Shown here: positions 1-12,320 of the stretch, piece by piece
Layout: each line of letters starts with the position of its first letter
Numbering within the stretch: the first letter of the stretch is position 1
DNA from: Physella acuta
Taxonomy: Eukaryota; Mollusca; Gastropoda; Physidae
DNA: 64,000 bases
Direction: 5' to 3'
Assembly: GCF_028476545.1 (NCBI RefSeq)
Contig: NW_026731610.1
Location: 1,329,501-1,393,500 of the forward strand
The notes under the pieces: model-generated
What the model was told of the DNA's origin: nothing
The model's database searches: none
What the model saw: the letters and a program-made list of their open reading frames with translations, nothing else
Made by a program: the position numbers and the translations under genes

Positions 1-837
1 TCTTACCTAGTAATCGCTTCCTCTACCTATTGTTTACAACACGCTTACAAAGAAAAAATATCCCACCCCTCTACTTGAGACATAAAATACAAAAGTGTAT
101 TGTGCCTTGTCGTTACAGGAAACAAAAACGGTGGCGTCTAATGTTGTTAACCCTTGTCTTCCTAAATTATTTTTTAACTTGTTAAAGAAATTGACTGTTT
201 ATTTAAGGATTCTGACGCGAATTTTTTCACAAGGGACGATACTCGTGTCTGTAGACAAGGCTGTTCTAATTTTAGAACAGTTGTCTTTCCTCTCGTTTCT
301 CTATTAGGGAAGACCTATGGGGAAGACACGTGATACTTCTTTTAAAATGTAAACAACCGTGCACGGGGTACACTTAAAATAAACCCCGCTGCGAAAATGA
401 CAATGGCCTGGTGACACTTTTTGGAAAACACGCTTTCATGTAAATAAAATAAGGGTCGCTTTTGTTGTCGCCATGATAATGTATACCTATAAGTTCTCTC
501 CGCCTTTACCGACCTAGTATGAATTTCGCGCGCGCGCATGTGTGTGTGTGTGTGTGTGTGTGTACATGTATCTCAAAAAAGTGTATCATGTCAACACCTG
601 GGTAACAAGTCATAGTCAAAAAGGCCTAATTCATTACAGACCTATAGGAAATCCCTCTTTACATGTGCTTACGTTAGGGGGAGTAAACTCGTTTGAATCA
701 AAAAAATGTATTTAAATATATAGAGTTATAGAACCTTAAAGTTAACAGATGATGAAAAAAATAAAAAATTAAAATTAAAATTAAAATCCACCTCACTTAG
801 GTGGTGGAATCTTTTACTATATATCGTTTAATCCTAC
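1..837. other. No gene recognised; left flank
   Basis: I see no supported gene here. Short open frames exist but have no family resemblance or gene signals. A CG-then-GT dinucleotide run lies at 526-562. The array modules found elsewhere in the window are absent, so this is outside the large repeat array. Confidence 0.5.
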
Positions 838-1077
838 TCCTGTCCCCCTTCACCGATCTGATCACCCCTTCACCTACGTGCTCACCCTTCAATCACCTGT
901 TCACACCGTCACCCGCCTGCTTACACCCCTCACCCATGTTACTATAAGCGAGTATGTATTGAACATTTGTTAATATTTCCCCCTTCACCCACCTGTTCAC
1001 ACCGTCACCCGCCTGCTTACACCCCTCACCCATGTTACTATAAGCGACTATGTACTGAACATTTGTTAAATTTATCT
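838..1077. repeat. 96-bp tandem duplication in a CCCTTCACC-rich block
   Basis: Two near-identical copies start at about 894 and 990 (period 96 bp). Each contains the run CACCTGTTCACACCGTCACC followed by a segment ending in AACATTTGTTAA. Degenerate CCCTTCACC-type repeats precede them from about 843. The short open frames on the minus strand here come from the duplication itself. Confidence 0.8.
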
Positions 1078-1287
1078 GGCTCAGGGTGGTCAAATGGTGG
1101 TCAGATCAAAAGAAAATCGGAACGGTCATAAAAAACTTAATTACTTTTCCAGACTTGTAAAAAACATGTCTACCCCGCGTACCAACGCACCAAGTCGCCC
1201 TGTCGCCCGTTAAAAAACACGAACCTACGGAGACTTCGTTTCGTCTCAAAACCTGATTTAACGGAGGTTGAAAGAAAATTCCAACCC

Positions 1288-1300
1288 TTAAATATATATT
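1288..1300 (+). promoter_or_regulatory. TATA-like box upstream of the PC4-like gene
   Basis: TTAAATATATATT lies about 85 bp upstream of the ATG at 1384. In AT-rich DNA such a string can arise by chance, so the call rests mainly on its position before a compact gene with a matching poly(A) signal. Confidence 0.3.
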
Positions 1301-1383
1301 TTGTTTTTGGTGACCCTCGCTATAAGCGAATAGTTACAACCAATGTCCTTACTCGGCGTAATTACAGCACCAGCTGTTACGTG

Positions 1384-1653
1384 ATGGCTTCTCACTCTAG
1401 TAACCGAGCGGGGGTGGCCAGGAGTAACAATAAAGTGACGGAAATACGAACGATGAATCACACCGGATTTAAATTGGCGATTGTTAGCCAATTCATGAAC
1501 AAAAACACTTTAAATCTTAGAGAGCTTATAGATGGGACCGATCTTAATTTTCCTACAAATTCTGGTGTTAGTATGAGTCGCGTCTGCTTTGAGCGCCTGT
1601 TGAGTTTACAGGATGAAATTTTAAAAGCGTTTGATGAATTGGAAAAACGTTAA
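1384..1653 (+). CDS. PC4-like (transcriptional coactivator p15 fold) small protein
   Basis: This is an intronless 89-codon frame. PC4/Sub1 proteins bind single-stranded DNA and act in transcription and repair; some DNA viruses also encode members. After a basic, polar leader (residues 1-27, rich in S, N, R), the pattern fits the PC4 fold. It has a beta-strand stretch GFKLAIVSQF, then the LNLRELIDG strand in the place of the family's VDIREYY-type motif. A PTNSGVSMS segment stands where PC4 has PGKKGISL, and a C-terminal amphipathic helix (FERLLSLQDEILKAFDEL) follows. The start has G at -3 and G at +4; a second in-frame ATG lies at 1453, just before the conserved core. The stop overlaps a poly(A) signal. 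The protein is short relative to human PC4, but the core is complete. The assignment is by pattern only; a cellular, captured or virus-derived origin is open. The frame shows no visible damage. Confidence 0.5.
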   Translation: MASHSSNRAGVARSNNKVTEIRTMNHTGFKLAIVSQFMNKNTLNLRELIDGTDLNFPTNSGVSMSRVCFERLLSLQDEILKAFDELEKR

Positions 1654-1720
1654 TAAACAAATAAAATATAAGAAGACTTTTGTTCTGATTTAGTGTGTGT
1701 GTGTGTGTGTGTGTGTATAT
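1652..1720 (+). terminator. Poly(A) signals plus GT-rich downstream element
   Basis: AATAAA occurs at 1652-1657, overlapping the TAA stop at 1651-1653, and again at 1660-1665. A (GT)n tract at about 1692-1715 sits where a GT-rich downstream element is expected. Signal order and spacing support a real, very compact 3' end for the PC4-like gene. Confidence 0.55.
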
Positions 1721-2169
1721 ACGTGTAGCATACGCGTACTAGAAAACCAACAAGGTAATGTCCGGTTGCTCAACCTAATTACACCACCAGCTGTCGCACA
1801 ACAGCTGTTGCACAGCTGTCAAACCGAGCGGGGAAAAATCACTGATGCATAACAAAAATTTAATTAGGTGGGACATCATGCTGTGATGGGCCTGGAGCTG
1901 CGATCAATACATTCCCATTAAAAAAAAACGCGCAGCCCGGAAAACTTCGCGGGCGGTCGATACGTAACAGGTGTTACATGTCTGGTTAATGGATGTTATT
2001 CACAAAGTACACGCTAACGCACCCCTACCCTCAAACCCCGTCATTACTCCCCCTCTCATCCACCAACACCCCTATCCGTTTAAAATCAAATAAACAGTGT
2101 CTTTTATTTTAAATACCATACATCAAAGAAAAGAAATATATCAAATAAATAAATAAACAAAAGTAATTA
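1721..2169. other. Intergenic, with echoes of the PC4-like gene 5' end
   Basis: At 1775-1836 the strings AATTACACCACCAGCTGT and ACCGAGCGGGG recur. They resemble AATTACAGCACCAGCTGT (1361-1378) and ACCGAGCGGGGG (1401-1412) at the start of the PC4-like gene. Three CAGCTG E-boxes lie in 1790-1818. The rest is AT-rich with no coding support. Confidence 0.4.
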
Positions 2170-2540
2170 AAATCAAATTACGTAACTAGTTAATAATAAT
2201 TTAACTAATTATAAAATTAAATTAAATTAAAAATAAACAAAATAAAAATAATTAAAAAGTAAACAAATAATCCAATTACGTAACTCGTTAATAAAAATTA
2301 CACAATATAAACAAAGTAATTAAATTAAACAACAAGTAAACAAACAAATTAAACAAAATAAAAATACAATCAAAGTAATTAAATTACGTAACTCGATAAT
2401 AAAAATTAATTAAAAATTTAAAAACTCATTAAAACTCATTAAAAAACGCATTAAAATTACGTAACTAGGTCAATGATTACGTCACAAGGTCAATGATTAC
2501 GTCACAAGATCAATGATTACGTCACAAGGTCACAAAAAGG
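2170..2540. promoter_or_regulatory. Cluster of TTACGTAA / TTACGTCA sites (bZIP-like)
   Basis: Perfect TTACGTAA palindromes lie at 2178, 2276, 2384 and 2457. They are followed by TTACGTCA at 2477, 2497 and 2517 inside an exact 20-bp tandem repeat (CAATGATTACGTCACAAGGT). TTACGTAA is the classic PAR-bZIP/C-EBP-like core and TTACGTCA is CRE/ATF-like. Seven such sites in 350 bp of otherwise A/T-only sequence is notable. Function is inferred; the sites may merely ride on a tandem repeat of about 70-110 bp. Confidence 0.45.
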
Positions 2541-2582
2541 TGACCTACTTCCCCACCACCTGCGCCAACCCCAGTTGGCGTA

Positions 2583-2745
2583 GTATTTTACTATATGTCG
2601 TTGTCCCGCCACCACCACCACCCTTACCCTCCCGATGCGCCAGGCTGGGAGTATTTTACTATATGTCATTGTACATCCACCACCACCACCACCCGAGTAT
2701 TTTGCTATATGTCATTGTACATCCCCACCACCACCTGCGCCAAAA
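2583..2745. repeat. Three tandem copies of a CCACCA-rich repeat
   Basis: A segment reading TATTTTACTATATGTCATTG followed by a (CCA)n run occurs three times (about 2583, 2650 and 2697) with slight changes. Open frames across it, rich in H and P, are repeat artefacts. Confidence 0.75.
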
Positions 2746-2789
2746 AACCGACCCAAAAGGGACCTAATATACTACTCATAACTAATGTT

Positions 2790-3145
2790 ATTAAATTATA
2801 TTTTTCAACAATAGAATATATTTAATGTTAATATTTATAAAACAGTGTTTTATTTCGCATGTTATATTTATAACTAGCGAGTTTGTTTATTTATAAAATA
2901 TACATCAAATCCCCGTACCACTTAGAAAATAAAGATCTGTACTAGTAAGTGCGTTGATTTTAAAATTACAAACTTATTTTGTGCATACATGTAGTATTAC
3001 GCATGCGCCATTTCTTTTGATAGTGAGACGATTCATGCACACGAGATGAAAATCCATATTTACCAATGTATTCGCATTTCAATTTTTTTTTTGCTAAAGT
3101 TTCTTAAATATATAAAACCAGCCGACCCGCGGCGTAGCATACGTC
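2790..3145 (+). repeat. Array module W, first copy; left edge of the array
   Basis: The module contains GTGTTTTATTTCGCATGTTA, then TTATAACTAGCGAGTTTGTT and TAGTAAGTGCGTTGATTTTA. The same ordered module recurs at about 4500-4770, 19905-19990, 35240-35390 and 54690-54990, always downstream of a Q hairpin. At 3118-3145 is a fragment of the hairpin end of the H element annotated at 37175-37506. Confidence 0.75.
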
Positions 3146-3249
3146 GATATTTAGATGTTTTATTTTCTACATTTCAGTCATTCATTTTGTGAATTAGAAA
3201 CTACTAGTGCTGCGACTGAAAGTATTTTTCTTTAAAACACTATCGGACG

Positions 3250-4085
3250 CTCGTGGAGGACGAATATCCTAACTCTCACTTTCCATACATTTCTCTTGTC
3301 CCAAGATTTCTAGGGATCCAAAATTATAACTAGATTCAACAGAAAACTATTATAGAGCGGTATTTTTTAAATCTTAAATAATTCGGCAGGTTATTGAGCT
3401 AATGGTTGTCTACACATTTTAAGAGCATAGTAATTATTCATAAATCTAAAATTTATCACAAAAAGACAGTATTTCACTTTAAACTATAATAATTACTCTT
3501 GATTTTAATAAATAAAGCAATCATTTTAATTTACATTCATTTACTGCTTTTGTGCTTATAAAAAAAAATTCAGGATATTGGTTGCTTCCCCTGTTTGCTA
3601 TGCACGTTTAAATGGGAAACAACTAAAAAAAGGAAATATTCTCTTGTTGTATCTATTCCGTCCTTGGATGTGTATATCAACTTACATCTACGAGTTCCTT
3701 TTATATAGTTGTTCTGTCTGATAAGGTTCACTTAAATGTTTAACAATCTTTGCGTTTCTTCTCTCTCAGTCATTCTGGGGCGAAAAAATCTACTATGAAC
3801 AATTGTTTCCTCTATATTTTCTCTATGCTCTGTATACGAGAAGGTAAAAAGTTACTTGCATTACCACCCACCTAGTGGATTCTACATAAAATGGAGAACC
3901 GAGGAGAGTACTAGAATAACTTTAAATAAGAGGCAAACAAAATTGGTCGTTGAACAATATATAAGAAACGTTTGAAACAAGGCTAAAACAAATAATGGTG
4001 TTAATTTTTTTTTTTTTTAATTACTTTGTTTTCAAACTTCCAGTGCAGCTGCATGTCATCTAAACACAAGAACCGATGATTTACA
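3250..4085 (+). repeat. Array unit copy 1 (P, Q, deleted middle, Z)
   Basis: A P hairpin is at about 3299, diverged to CCCAAGATTTCTAGGG, and a Q hairpin at about 3580-3625. Then comes an internally deleted join from AGGATGTG to TATATCAACTTACATCTACG at 3665. The Z module follows: GTATACGAGAAGGTAAAA at 3831, TAGTGGATTCTACATAAAAT at about 3872, and GTGCAGCTGCATGTCA at 4043. Z leads directly into the next P. No coding support. Confidence 0.8.
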
Positions 4086-4770
4086 CGTTTAACTTGTCCC
4101 TTGATTTCAAGGGATCCAAAATTAATACCAAAAAGTTCAACCTTTACAATATGGTCATACGGAGGTGTTTACACCTTGAGCAAATAAGCAAGTCTTTGTG
4201 CTAATGATTTTCAACACCATTTAGAGTCAAAAAACATTTTCTAAAATACAATAATTTTCATAAATGAAAAAAAAAAGCGATCAAAACATTAAAACCTGTG
4301 TCGATTGGAGTAATTATAACAATCATGTGTGGTTACATTTTATAATTAGTATCTTTGTTTAGAAAAAAAAAACTACTTAAGATATTGATTGTTTCACCTG
4401 GTTTGTTAGAAAGTTTAAATGGGAAGCCCTTAATGCAAATGTATAAATGTTACATGTCGAATCTATTTTAACTATGCAATATATTTAAGATTTAATGTCG
4501 TTATTTATTATATTTATAACTAGCGAGTTTTTTTTATTTACACAATATGCTTTAAATCAACGTGCCAATTAGAAAAAAACCTCAAAGATGTTTTGTACTG
4601 GTTAGTGCGTTGATTTTAAAATAATCTAATTTTCTACATAAATGTAGTATTTCGTATACACAACTTCCTTAGAAAGCATGACGATTCATGCGAAACTGAT
4701 GGACATCCAGATTGATAAATGTATTCACACTGCGATGTATTTTACTAAAACTTCTTAAATAGGTAAGTGC
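4086..4770 (+). repeat. Array unit copy 2 (P, Q, W)
   Basis: A perfect P hairpin TCCCTTGATTTCAAGGGA lies at about 4096, a diverged Q at about 4386-4430 (GTTTCACCTGG...ATGGGAAGC), and module W at 4500-4765. This shows that W follows Q in one class of units. Confidence 0.8.
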
Positions 4771-5417
4771 AAAAAGTGGGGGGGAAAGTAGATTTGATTT
4801 CCGAGCTTCAATAATGGTTTCGTTTCTTGAATTTCCCAAAGCAATGTCTACGAAATAAAGAAACTTGATAACCGAATAATTATAAGAAATAGATCTCTTA
4901 TTTAGTTTTCAAAATTTTCTTCTTTGGCCAACTAGTTGTTATTCATCAAACTTAAAGAAGACATTTTTATAATTTTACGAATGGTCTAATTTGCTTTTCG
5001 GAAACATTGCGTTTTTTAAATACTTTTTCCTAGTCGTTTTTTTTTTTTTTTTGTCAACTCGTTTCTGTCCATTAATACGTGATACACAATCGTATAACTT
5101 CAGGTTTTGTTATTAAAAGCATTTTTCGTGTTAATGTGATCTTAACAATTAAAATCTATTTTATTCAATGGAACTTTTTCTATCCCTGCTCCTACACAGA
5201 CACATATTTAGCATAAAAAGGAACGCTTGAACGTTTCTCTCTAAGGATTGTAAACTAAAGACGTTACATTTTAACCAACTACGGATCGGAACTTTTTTTC
5301 CGAATAAATTAGTACATTGACGGATCGAAAGTCATGACATCTCTAACATTGCACAAATAGCCAGCTGAGATTAGCGATATGATCATTTCCGTACGTTTTC
5401 GCGCTTATTCCGAGTTA
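4771..5417. other. AT-rich stretch, nothing recognised
   Basis: There is a poly-T run at 5036-5053. I see no recurring array module and no coding evidence on either strand. Confidence 0.4.
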
Positions 5418-5425
5418 GTCTACAC

Positions 5426-5626
5426 CAGGGGTCGGCAACCTGCGGCTCGCGAGCCGCATGCGGCTCTTTTGATATCAAGATGCGGCCCTCCAGCTCCTTG
5501 AACACATACTAATACTCTTAATAAAGAAATAAAATATTTGAAATAAAAAAAAATCTCTTTAAAGCCAGGAAAATTTTGAGAATTGTAACTTTTGTCTCTT
5601 CCGCCTCAAAAGGTTGTCGACCCCTG
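5426..5626. mobile_element. hAT MITE, 201 bp, perfect TSD
   Basis: The termini are CAGGGGTCGGCAACCT and AGGTTGTCGACCCCTG, inverted with one mismatch. An exact 8-bp target duplication GTCTACAC flanks it at 5418-5425 and 5627-5634. The left end carries the self-complementary GCGGCTCGCGAGCCGC. Terminus and 8-bp TSD are diagnostic of hAT. The perfect TSD suggests a fairly recent insertion. Confidence 0.93.
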
Positions 5627-5639
5627 GTCTACACCTACC

Positions 5640-5935
5640 CCGGCAATAGTTCCCATCTTTCCTAGCCTTTAATTTTGTTTCTCTAAGTTCTAAACCTATA
5701 TACTTGTCGTTAATCTTGTTTCTCTAAGTTCTAAACCTATATACTCGCCTTTAATTTTGTTTCTCTAAGTTCTAAACCTTTATACTCGCCTTTAATTTTG
5801 TTTCTCTAAGTTCTAAACCTATATACTTGCCGTTAATCTTGTTTCTCTAAGTTCTAAACCTATATACTTGCCGTTAATCTTGTTTCTCTAAGTTCTAAAC
5901 CTATATACTTGCCGTTAATCTTGTTTCTCTTATAT
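5640..5935. repeat. 41-bp minisatellite, about 7 copies
   Basis: The unit begins TTTCTCTAAGTTCTAAACCT and ends ACTTGCCGTTAATCTTG or CTCGCCTTTAATTTTG. The two variants alternate in blocks. It sits immediately after the MITE TSD, and then the right end of a hAT copy follows. Confidence 0.9.
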
Positions 5936-5989
5936 CTTACCCTACATACATAGTTAACTTATTGCAAATGTTTAGCAATTATTTAACTT

Positions 5990-6289
5990 TTTTAAACATG
6001 AAGGTTAACATAGAGTAATTTATTTGTGATATTCACCATGAAGTTGAATGTTTCAATTTAGGAGAGACAAGTTAATAGGAAGTACATTGAAATAGTAAAT
6101 AGGGCGTAACTAAATATTCTAATAGAATAGCGAGTGCTTATTTTTTATGTTTCTTATTTTATCGTTCAATACCAAGTGTTGCAGAACAATATTTATATGA
6201 GTTTTAAAAATAAAATAAAATAATTAATATTGGTGCATGGAGCTGAGGAGCCGAATCTCGGCTCGCGAGCCATAGTTTGCCGACCACTG
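5990..6289 (-). mobile_element. hAT right-end fragment (copy B)
   Basis: It shares AATTCACCATGAATGTTTCA-like and AGACAAGTTAATAGGAAGTA sequence with the larger hAT copies at 8814-10160 and 55250-56805, and ends in TTTGCCGACCACTG. The left part is missing. Its right flank (GTCTTGGTCCGTCCTGTCAA) is the same as that of copy D, so the pair arose by duplication, not by two insertions. Confidence 0.8.
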
Positions 6290-6299
6290 GTCTTGGTCC

Positions 6300-7610
6300 G
6301 TCCTGTCAATTTGTTCCTTGATTTCAAGGGATCCAAAATTTGAAATTTTTCAACAATGGTATAATAGAATAGTCAGGTGGTGTTTTCATTCCTTAAAAAA
6401 AATTCAGCAGGTCATTGAGCTACAGCTTTCCTGCATAAGTTATTATGCAATAATCCGTCCATTCATGATCATTTTGGATTTCTGAATAATCATTTGCTCT
6501 AAAATTTAAAAAAAAGCATTAGTTCAATGACCTGCTGAAATTTTTTAAGTTGGGAAACTACAGCTTCATCGCGTGCATATGTTTTAAAATAAAAAATGTT
6601 GGATCCCAAGAAATCAAGGGACAAGATAGTCTCTTAACAATTTGTGTCTATTTGTCCCTTGATTTCAAGGGATCCAAAATTTAAAAATTCTTCTACAATT
6701 AAACTCTACAAAATTATGCGGTGGTTTCATAACTTAAAAAAATTATTAGTAAGTCATTTATCTAAAGCTATCCTGAACGTTTTAAAGCAAATTAATTTTT
6801 TCAAAAAAAAGTAAAAATAAACCAAGAATGGACTTTGTCCTTTATTAAACCATATTAGTACTTGTGTATAGTATAATAGTATAAACTATTGTTTTCGATT
6901 TCAATGTATACTAATTTTTGTTCTGTTGCAAAAAAAAAAAAAAGAATTATTGTTGTTTCCCCCGTTTTTAATTAATGTGTATATGGGAAACAACTAACGC
7001 AAACAAATATTTTATGTGAATCGATGCAATTTTTAACAATTCAATATATTATATATTATTTATTACACAGTGTTGCATGAAGCATATTATATTTATAACT
7101 AATGAGTTTGTTTATATGAATGTTTACTTTTACATTCTTGGTAGTCTTCGTTGTCGTCTTAAGTTTTTAATTGTAATTGTGATTATGATTGTGATTGTGA
7201 TTTTGATTGTGATAAAGATATTTCGTCAAACTTTTTTTTTTTTACAGAAACCCGGGTATGCTGCTAGCTGTTATATAGCAATATAAAGAAAGTTTAGTGG
7301 AGATCACTTCCGCTTTATATTTTCATTTTTATTTTTGCCTGAACCTCGTAACTTTTTGCGTCAGTTAGCTTATCGCGTTATTAACTTTTGTATTGCGATT
7401 TTCATCAATGACCTTTGAGGACTTCATTTATTTACAATTATATTTATTTCTGACATAGACATATACATTCATTCCCAAACATATATACTATACTTAATTG
7501 TTGAGTTTTGTCTGATGATGTTATTTCTTTGTTTGTTGTCATTTTTTTTTTGTTTATACGTAGTGGAGATCACTACTGCTTTATGTTTTTAATTTTATGT
7601 TTGCTTCAGA
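6300..7610 (+). repeat. Array unit copy 3, with an inverted P module
   Basis: P(+) at about 6318 is followed by an inverted P at about 6601-6625 and another P(+) at about 6655. Q, with a perfect stem GTTGTTTCCC/GGGAAACAAC, is at 6950-6995. A GTGATT-type simple repeat is at 7160-7215. The subrepeat GTGGAGATCACTTCCGCTTT at 7299 recurs as GTGGAGATCACTACTGCTTT at 7563. The whole segment is paralogous to 10183-11350 and 56828-58260. Confidence 0.8.
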
Positions 7611-7763
7611 CAGTAATTTTAGAGTAATTTTAGAGCAATTGTTATTGTTGTTGTTTGTTGTTTATAGTTCGTTTTCCAAAAAAAAAATAAAAAATAAAAT
7701 AAAAAGTAAAAAAAAAAAAAAAATAACAATTGCTCTAAAATTAGTCTAAAATTAGCATTACTG
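7611..7763. repeat. Inverted repeat with A-rich loop
   Basis: The left arm (7611-7646, containing TTTTAGAGCAATTGTTATT) and right arm (7723-7763, containing AATAACAATTGCTCTAAAA) form a stem of about 36 bp around an A-rich loop. The right arm and what follows are duplicated at about 23700-23790. Confidence 0.85.
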
Positions 7764-8160
7764 TTTAAACGTAATCACTCCACAAATTAGCAAATCATTA
7801 ATTAATTAAGCTTTGAAATTCTCAAATGTTTTTGAAAACCTAAGCAAAGCTAGGCAGTATGCCTAGTTTTCTATTTAAGTTCCATTTCGTTCGGAGGTTG
7901 GAGGGGTGGTAGACTTTCTCCTGGGGGGGGGGGGGGTGCGCACCTGGAGGATGCCTGAAAGAATGGGCATTAGACCCAGCCCCACTACTGTGTCCAACCC
8001 TGTGGCCATGGTTCCATGTTTTCCACTACTAAAGTACATACAAATGTCAGTGGCTATTTAAAATGTAAGGAAGTTTGTATACTGTAACTTGGCTCTTCCG
8101 TCTAAAAGGGGGTTGCCGGCCCCTGCTATAGCATTACTTTCTCCTCAAATACTCAAGCAC
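7764..8160. mobile_element. hAT and G-rich MITE fragments
   Basis: At 7832-7866 is an inverted copy of the hairpin end CTAGGCAGTATGCCTAG known from 25434 and 46463. A G-rich MITE scrap lies at 7880-7960. A hAT right end (GGGGTTGCCGGCCCCTG) finishes near 8125. The last 300 bp are closely matched at 23800-24000, a segmental duplication. Confidence 0.65.
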
Positions 8161-8813
8161 TTTGTTGTTGTCCCTTGATTTCAAGGGATCCAAAATTTCA
8201 AAATCTTCCTGAAGGTTAACTGTAAATATTACGCGTTAACTTTTCAATTTGAAAATTTTAGCCGGTCAATAATCTAATGCTTTTCTATATATTTTAGAGC
8301 AAATTACTTATTCAGAAATTCCAAAATATATCAAGAATAGACACAATATTACTGATTACTATATTAATTGCAGTATTAAAATTAATATATAAAACAATCA
8401 TTTTAATTTATTTTGTATTATTACTTTTCCTGTGTGCTAAAATTGAAGAATATTTGTTGCCTCCCCTAGTTATTCTGAATTTTGAAATGGGAAACAATTA
8501 ATATACATGAAATATAGGTAAATCGATTCCATTTTCATCAGTCAGCCATCGGTACCAGTTACACGTAAATTACCTGTGTATTTTAATGATATTTGAGAAA
8601 AAATATTTGAATAAATAGTCATTGGCTAGGTCGGGTGTCACCCGGTGCGGAACTTTTTGGTGTCACCTCCCCATTAGAAGAATTAAAAAAAAGATAATTC
8701 CTTGCCTTCATTACTAGTGCAGTATCAATCTCTGAATAAACGATGAAGACGTCGATTTTGGTTTGAAGTTTCGAAATCTTTTGTGCTGAGAAAATAAAAC
8801 AATGCTACTAGAT
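8160..8813 (+). repeat. Array unit copy 4 with trapped MITE scrap
   Basis: A perfect P hairpin is at about 8171 and Q at about 8455-8500. Then comes a module containing CAGTCAGCCATCGGTACCAG (8541). A truncated piece of the GTAGC-type MITE (GCTAGGTCGGGTGTCACCCG at 8624) is embedded. The same order, scrap included, recurs at 24030-24665. Confidence 0.8.
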
Positions 8814-10160
<1,347 letters not shown>

Positions 10161-10174
10161 CTCTATGTCCATCC

Positions 10175-11001
10175 TGTCAATTTGTCCCTCGATTTCAAGG
10201 GATCAAATATTTAATTTTTTTTTCAATGAACGAGTACAAAATTAGTAAGGCGGTGGTTTCATTCCTTAAAAGATTCAGCAGGTCATTGAGCTAAAGGAAT
10301 CCTGCTTGTTTAAAGCATTTTTTTTTCAAAATTCAAAACATTGTCAAGAGTGGACTTTATAGTTCATTAAATTATATTAGTACTTATGTTAAGTATACGA
10401 ATTTAAACTTGCGTTTTCGATTGCACTGTATACTAATTTTTGTTCTGTAGAGAAAAAAAGAATAATTGTTCCTTCCCCTGTTTAAAATGAATTTGTAAAT
10501 GGGAATCAACTAAAACAATGAAAAGTTCTATGTAAATCGATACAATCATTTTTAAGAATTCAATATATTGTATATTATTTATTACACAGTGTTGTATTTA
10601 AGCATATTATATTTTTAACTATCGAGTTCGTATATATGAACGTTTACTTTTACATTCTTGGTCGTCTTCGTTGTCGTCTTCATGTTTCTAATTTTAATTG
10701 TAATTGTGATTGCAATTGTGATTTTCATTGTGATAAAGACATTTCATGAAACATTTTTTTTTTATTTACAGAAACCCGGGTATGCTGCTAGCTGTTATAT
10801 AGCAATATAAAGAAATTTTAGTGGAGATCACTTCCGCTTTATATTTATATTTTTATTTTCGCCTGAACCTCGTAGCTTTTAGCGTTAGTTAGCTTATCGC
10901 GTTGTTAGCTTTTGCATTACGATTTTCATCAACGACCTGTGAGGACTTCATTTATTTACAATAATGTATCTTTCTGACATAGACATATACATTCATTCCC
11001 A

Positions 11002-11070
<69 letters not shown>

Positions 11071-11870
11071 TTCATGCTGAGTTTTGTCTGATGATGTTAT
11101 TTCTTTGTTTGTTGTCATATTTTTTTTTTTTTACGTAGTGGAGATCACTACTGCTTTATGTTTTTAATTTTATGTTTGCTTCAGACAAGTAATTTGTAGC
11201 GTCAGTTAGCTTATCACCTTGTTCTCGTTTTATTACTATTTCTTCTTCAGCTTGTGAGGACTGACAATCATTTACCATAATAATTCTTTCTGACATATAC
11301 TTTTATTCCCAAGCATTTACATTATACTTAATACAGGACGGCGCGGATTACTGATTTTTGTTTAGTGATTTATTTCCTAGTTCTTTGGTTTCAGGACTAT
11401 GGTGTAGGGGTTTTCATTTGTAGATTTTAAAACGTTTCGAACTGTGGCCGGCTCACAACGGTCTAAGAGAGCGTTCTCTAACAGCTCCATGAGTATATCA
11501 ACGTACATCTACGAGTTCTTCGTATATAGTTGTTGTTTGCTAATATGTTTCACTTCAATGTTTAGCAATCTTTGCGCTTTGTTTTTTGTTCTCAGTCGTT
11601 CTTACGGTAATTAACCATCTTCGACGTTAAAAAGTTATGCCGCCATCTTGCCTTTGTCTACCACCCTTCCAGTTGCCCGCATCCTCATCTTCCCCTCCCC
11701 CACCCTCACCCCCACTTTTGATCAGTTATTTCAGCACACAGATCGCTGGTCATGTGACATAGCGACCAATTATATCATTGGCTTGACCAACTCGTGTACA
11801 CATAAGATAATTGTTGGCAAACTTCAAGTGCAGCTACATGTCACATAAGAACAACAGCACATAATTTTCA
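10175..11870 (+). repeat. Array unit copy 5, long form
   Basis: P (CCCTCGATTTCAAGGG) is at about 10188, Q at about 10470-10510, and the GTGATT-type repeat at about 10690-10735. The subrepeat GTGGAGATCACTTCCGCTTT is at 10822 and GTGGAGATCACTACTGCTTT at 11138, with a (TA)n tract at 11004-11069 between them. Then follow CTCCATGAGTATATCAACGT at 11486, a GCCGCCATCTTGCC block at 11639, and CATGTGACATAGCGACCAAT at 11751. The Z end GTGCAGCTACATGTCACATA lies at 11828. A small open frame across 11648-11848 is part of the repeat. Confidence 0.8.
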
Positions 11871-12320
11871 TTTTCAACTTGTCCCTTGATTTACAAGGGA
11901 TCCAAAATGTATTGATTCCTCTGGAATGTAACAATATAGGTAAAGCGGTGGTTCCCATTTGGACAAATGCAGCCGGTCATTGAGCTACTGCTTTTCCACA
12001 TATTTTAGAGCAAATTTATTTTTTAGAAATCCAAAACTTATCAAGAATAGATGTAACATTAGGTAAAAAATATTAATAATTGCGTTAAATATAATAAATA
12101 AAACAATCATTTTAGTTTGTATTGTATTATTACTTTTGATCTCACACACATATTTTAGGATGTTTGTTGCTTCCCTTAGGTTCAATAAATTTAAATATGG
12201 GAAACAACTAATACAACAAAATATTCTTTTGTTTCTATTATGTTCAGGGATGTGCGCGATGTATTTCCCGTCAACTAATTGTATGCCGCTATGAAATCTA
12301 AAATGGATAATTCTACACTT
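11871..12320 (+). repeat. Array unit copy 6 (P, Q, S), cut by a hAT element
   Basis: P (TCCCTTGATTTACAAGGGA, stem intact, loop enlarged) is at about 11881. Q is at about 12165-12210. The S module ATGAAATCTAAAATGGATAA at about 12289 is interrupted after CACTTGTCATGG by a hAT insertion. Confidence 0.8.

Noticed and set aside
7077-7286. Hydrophobic small frame (also at 57583-57852)
   Set aside because: Encoded by a GTGATT simple repeat and flanks in the array unit; not preserved in the third copy at 10600-10800.
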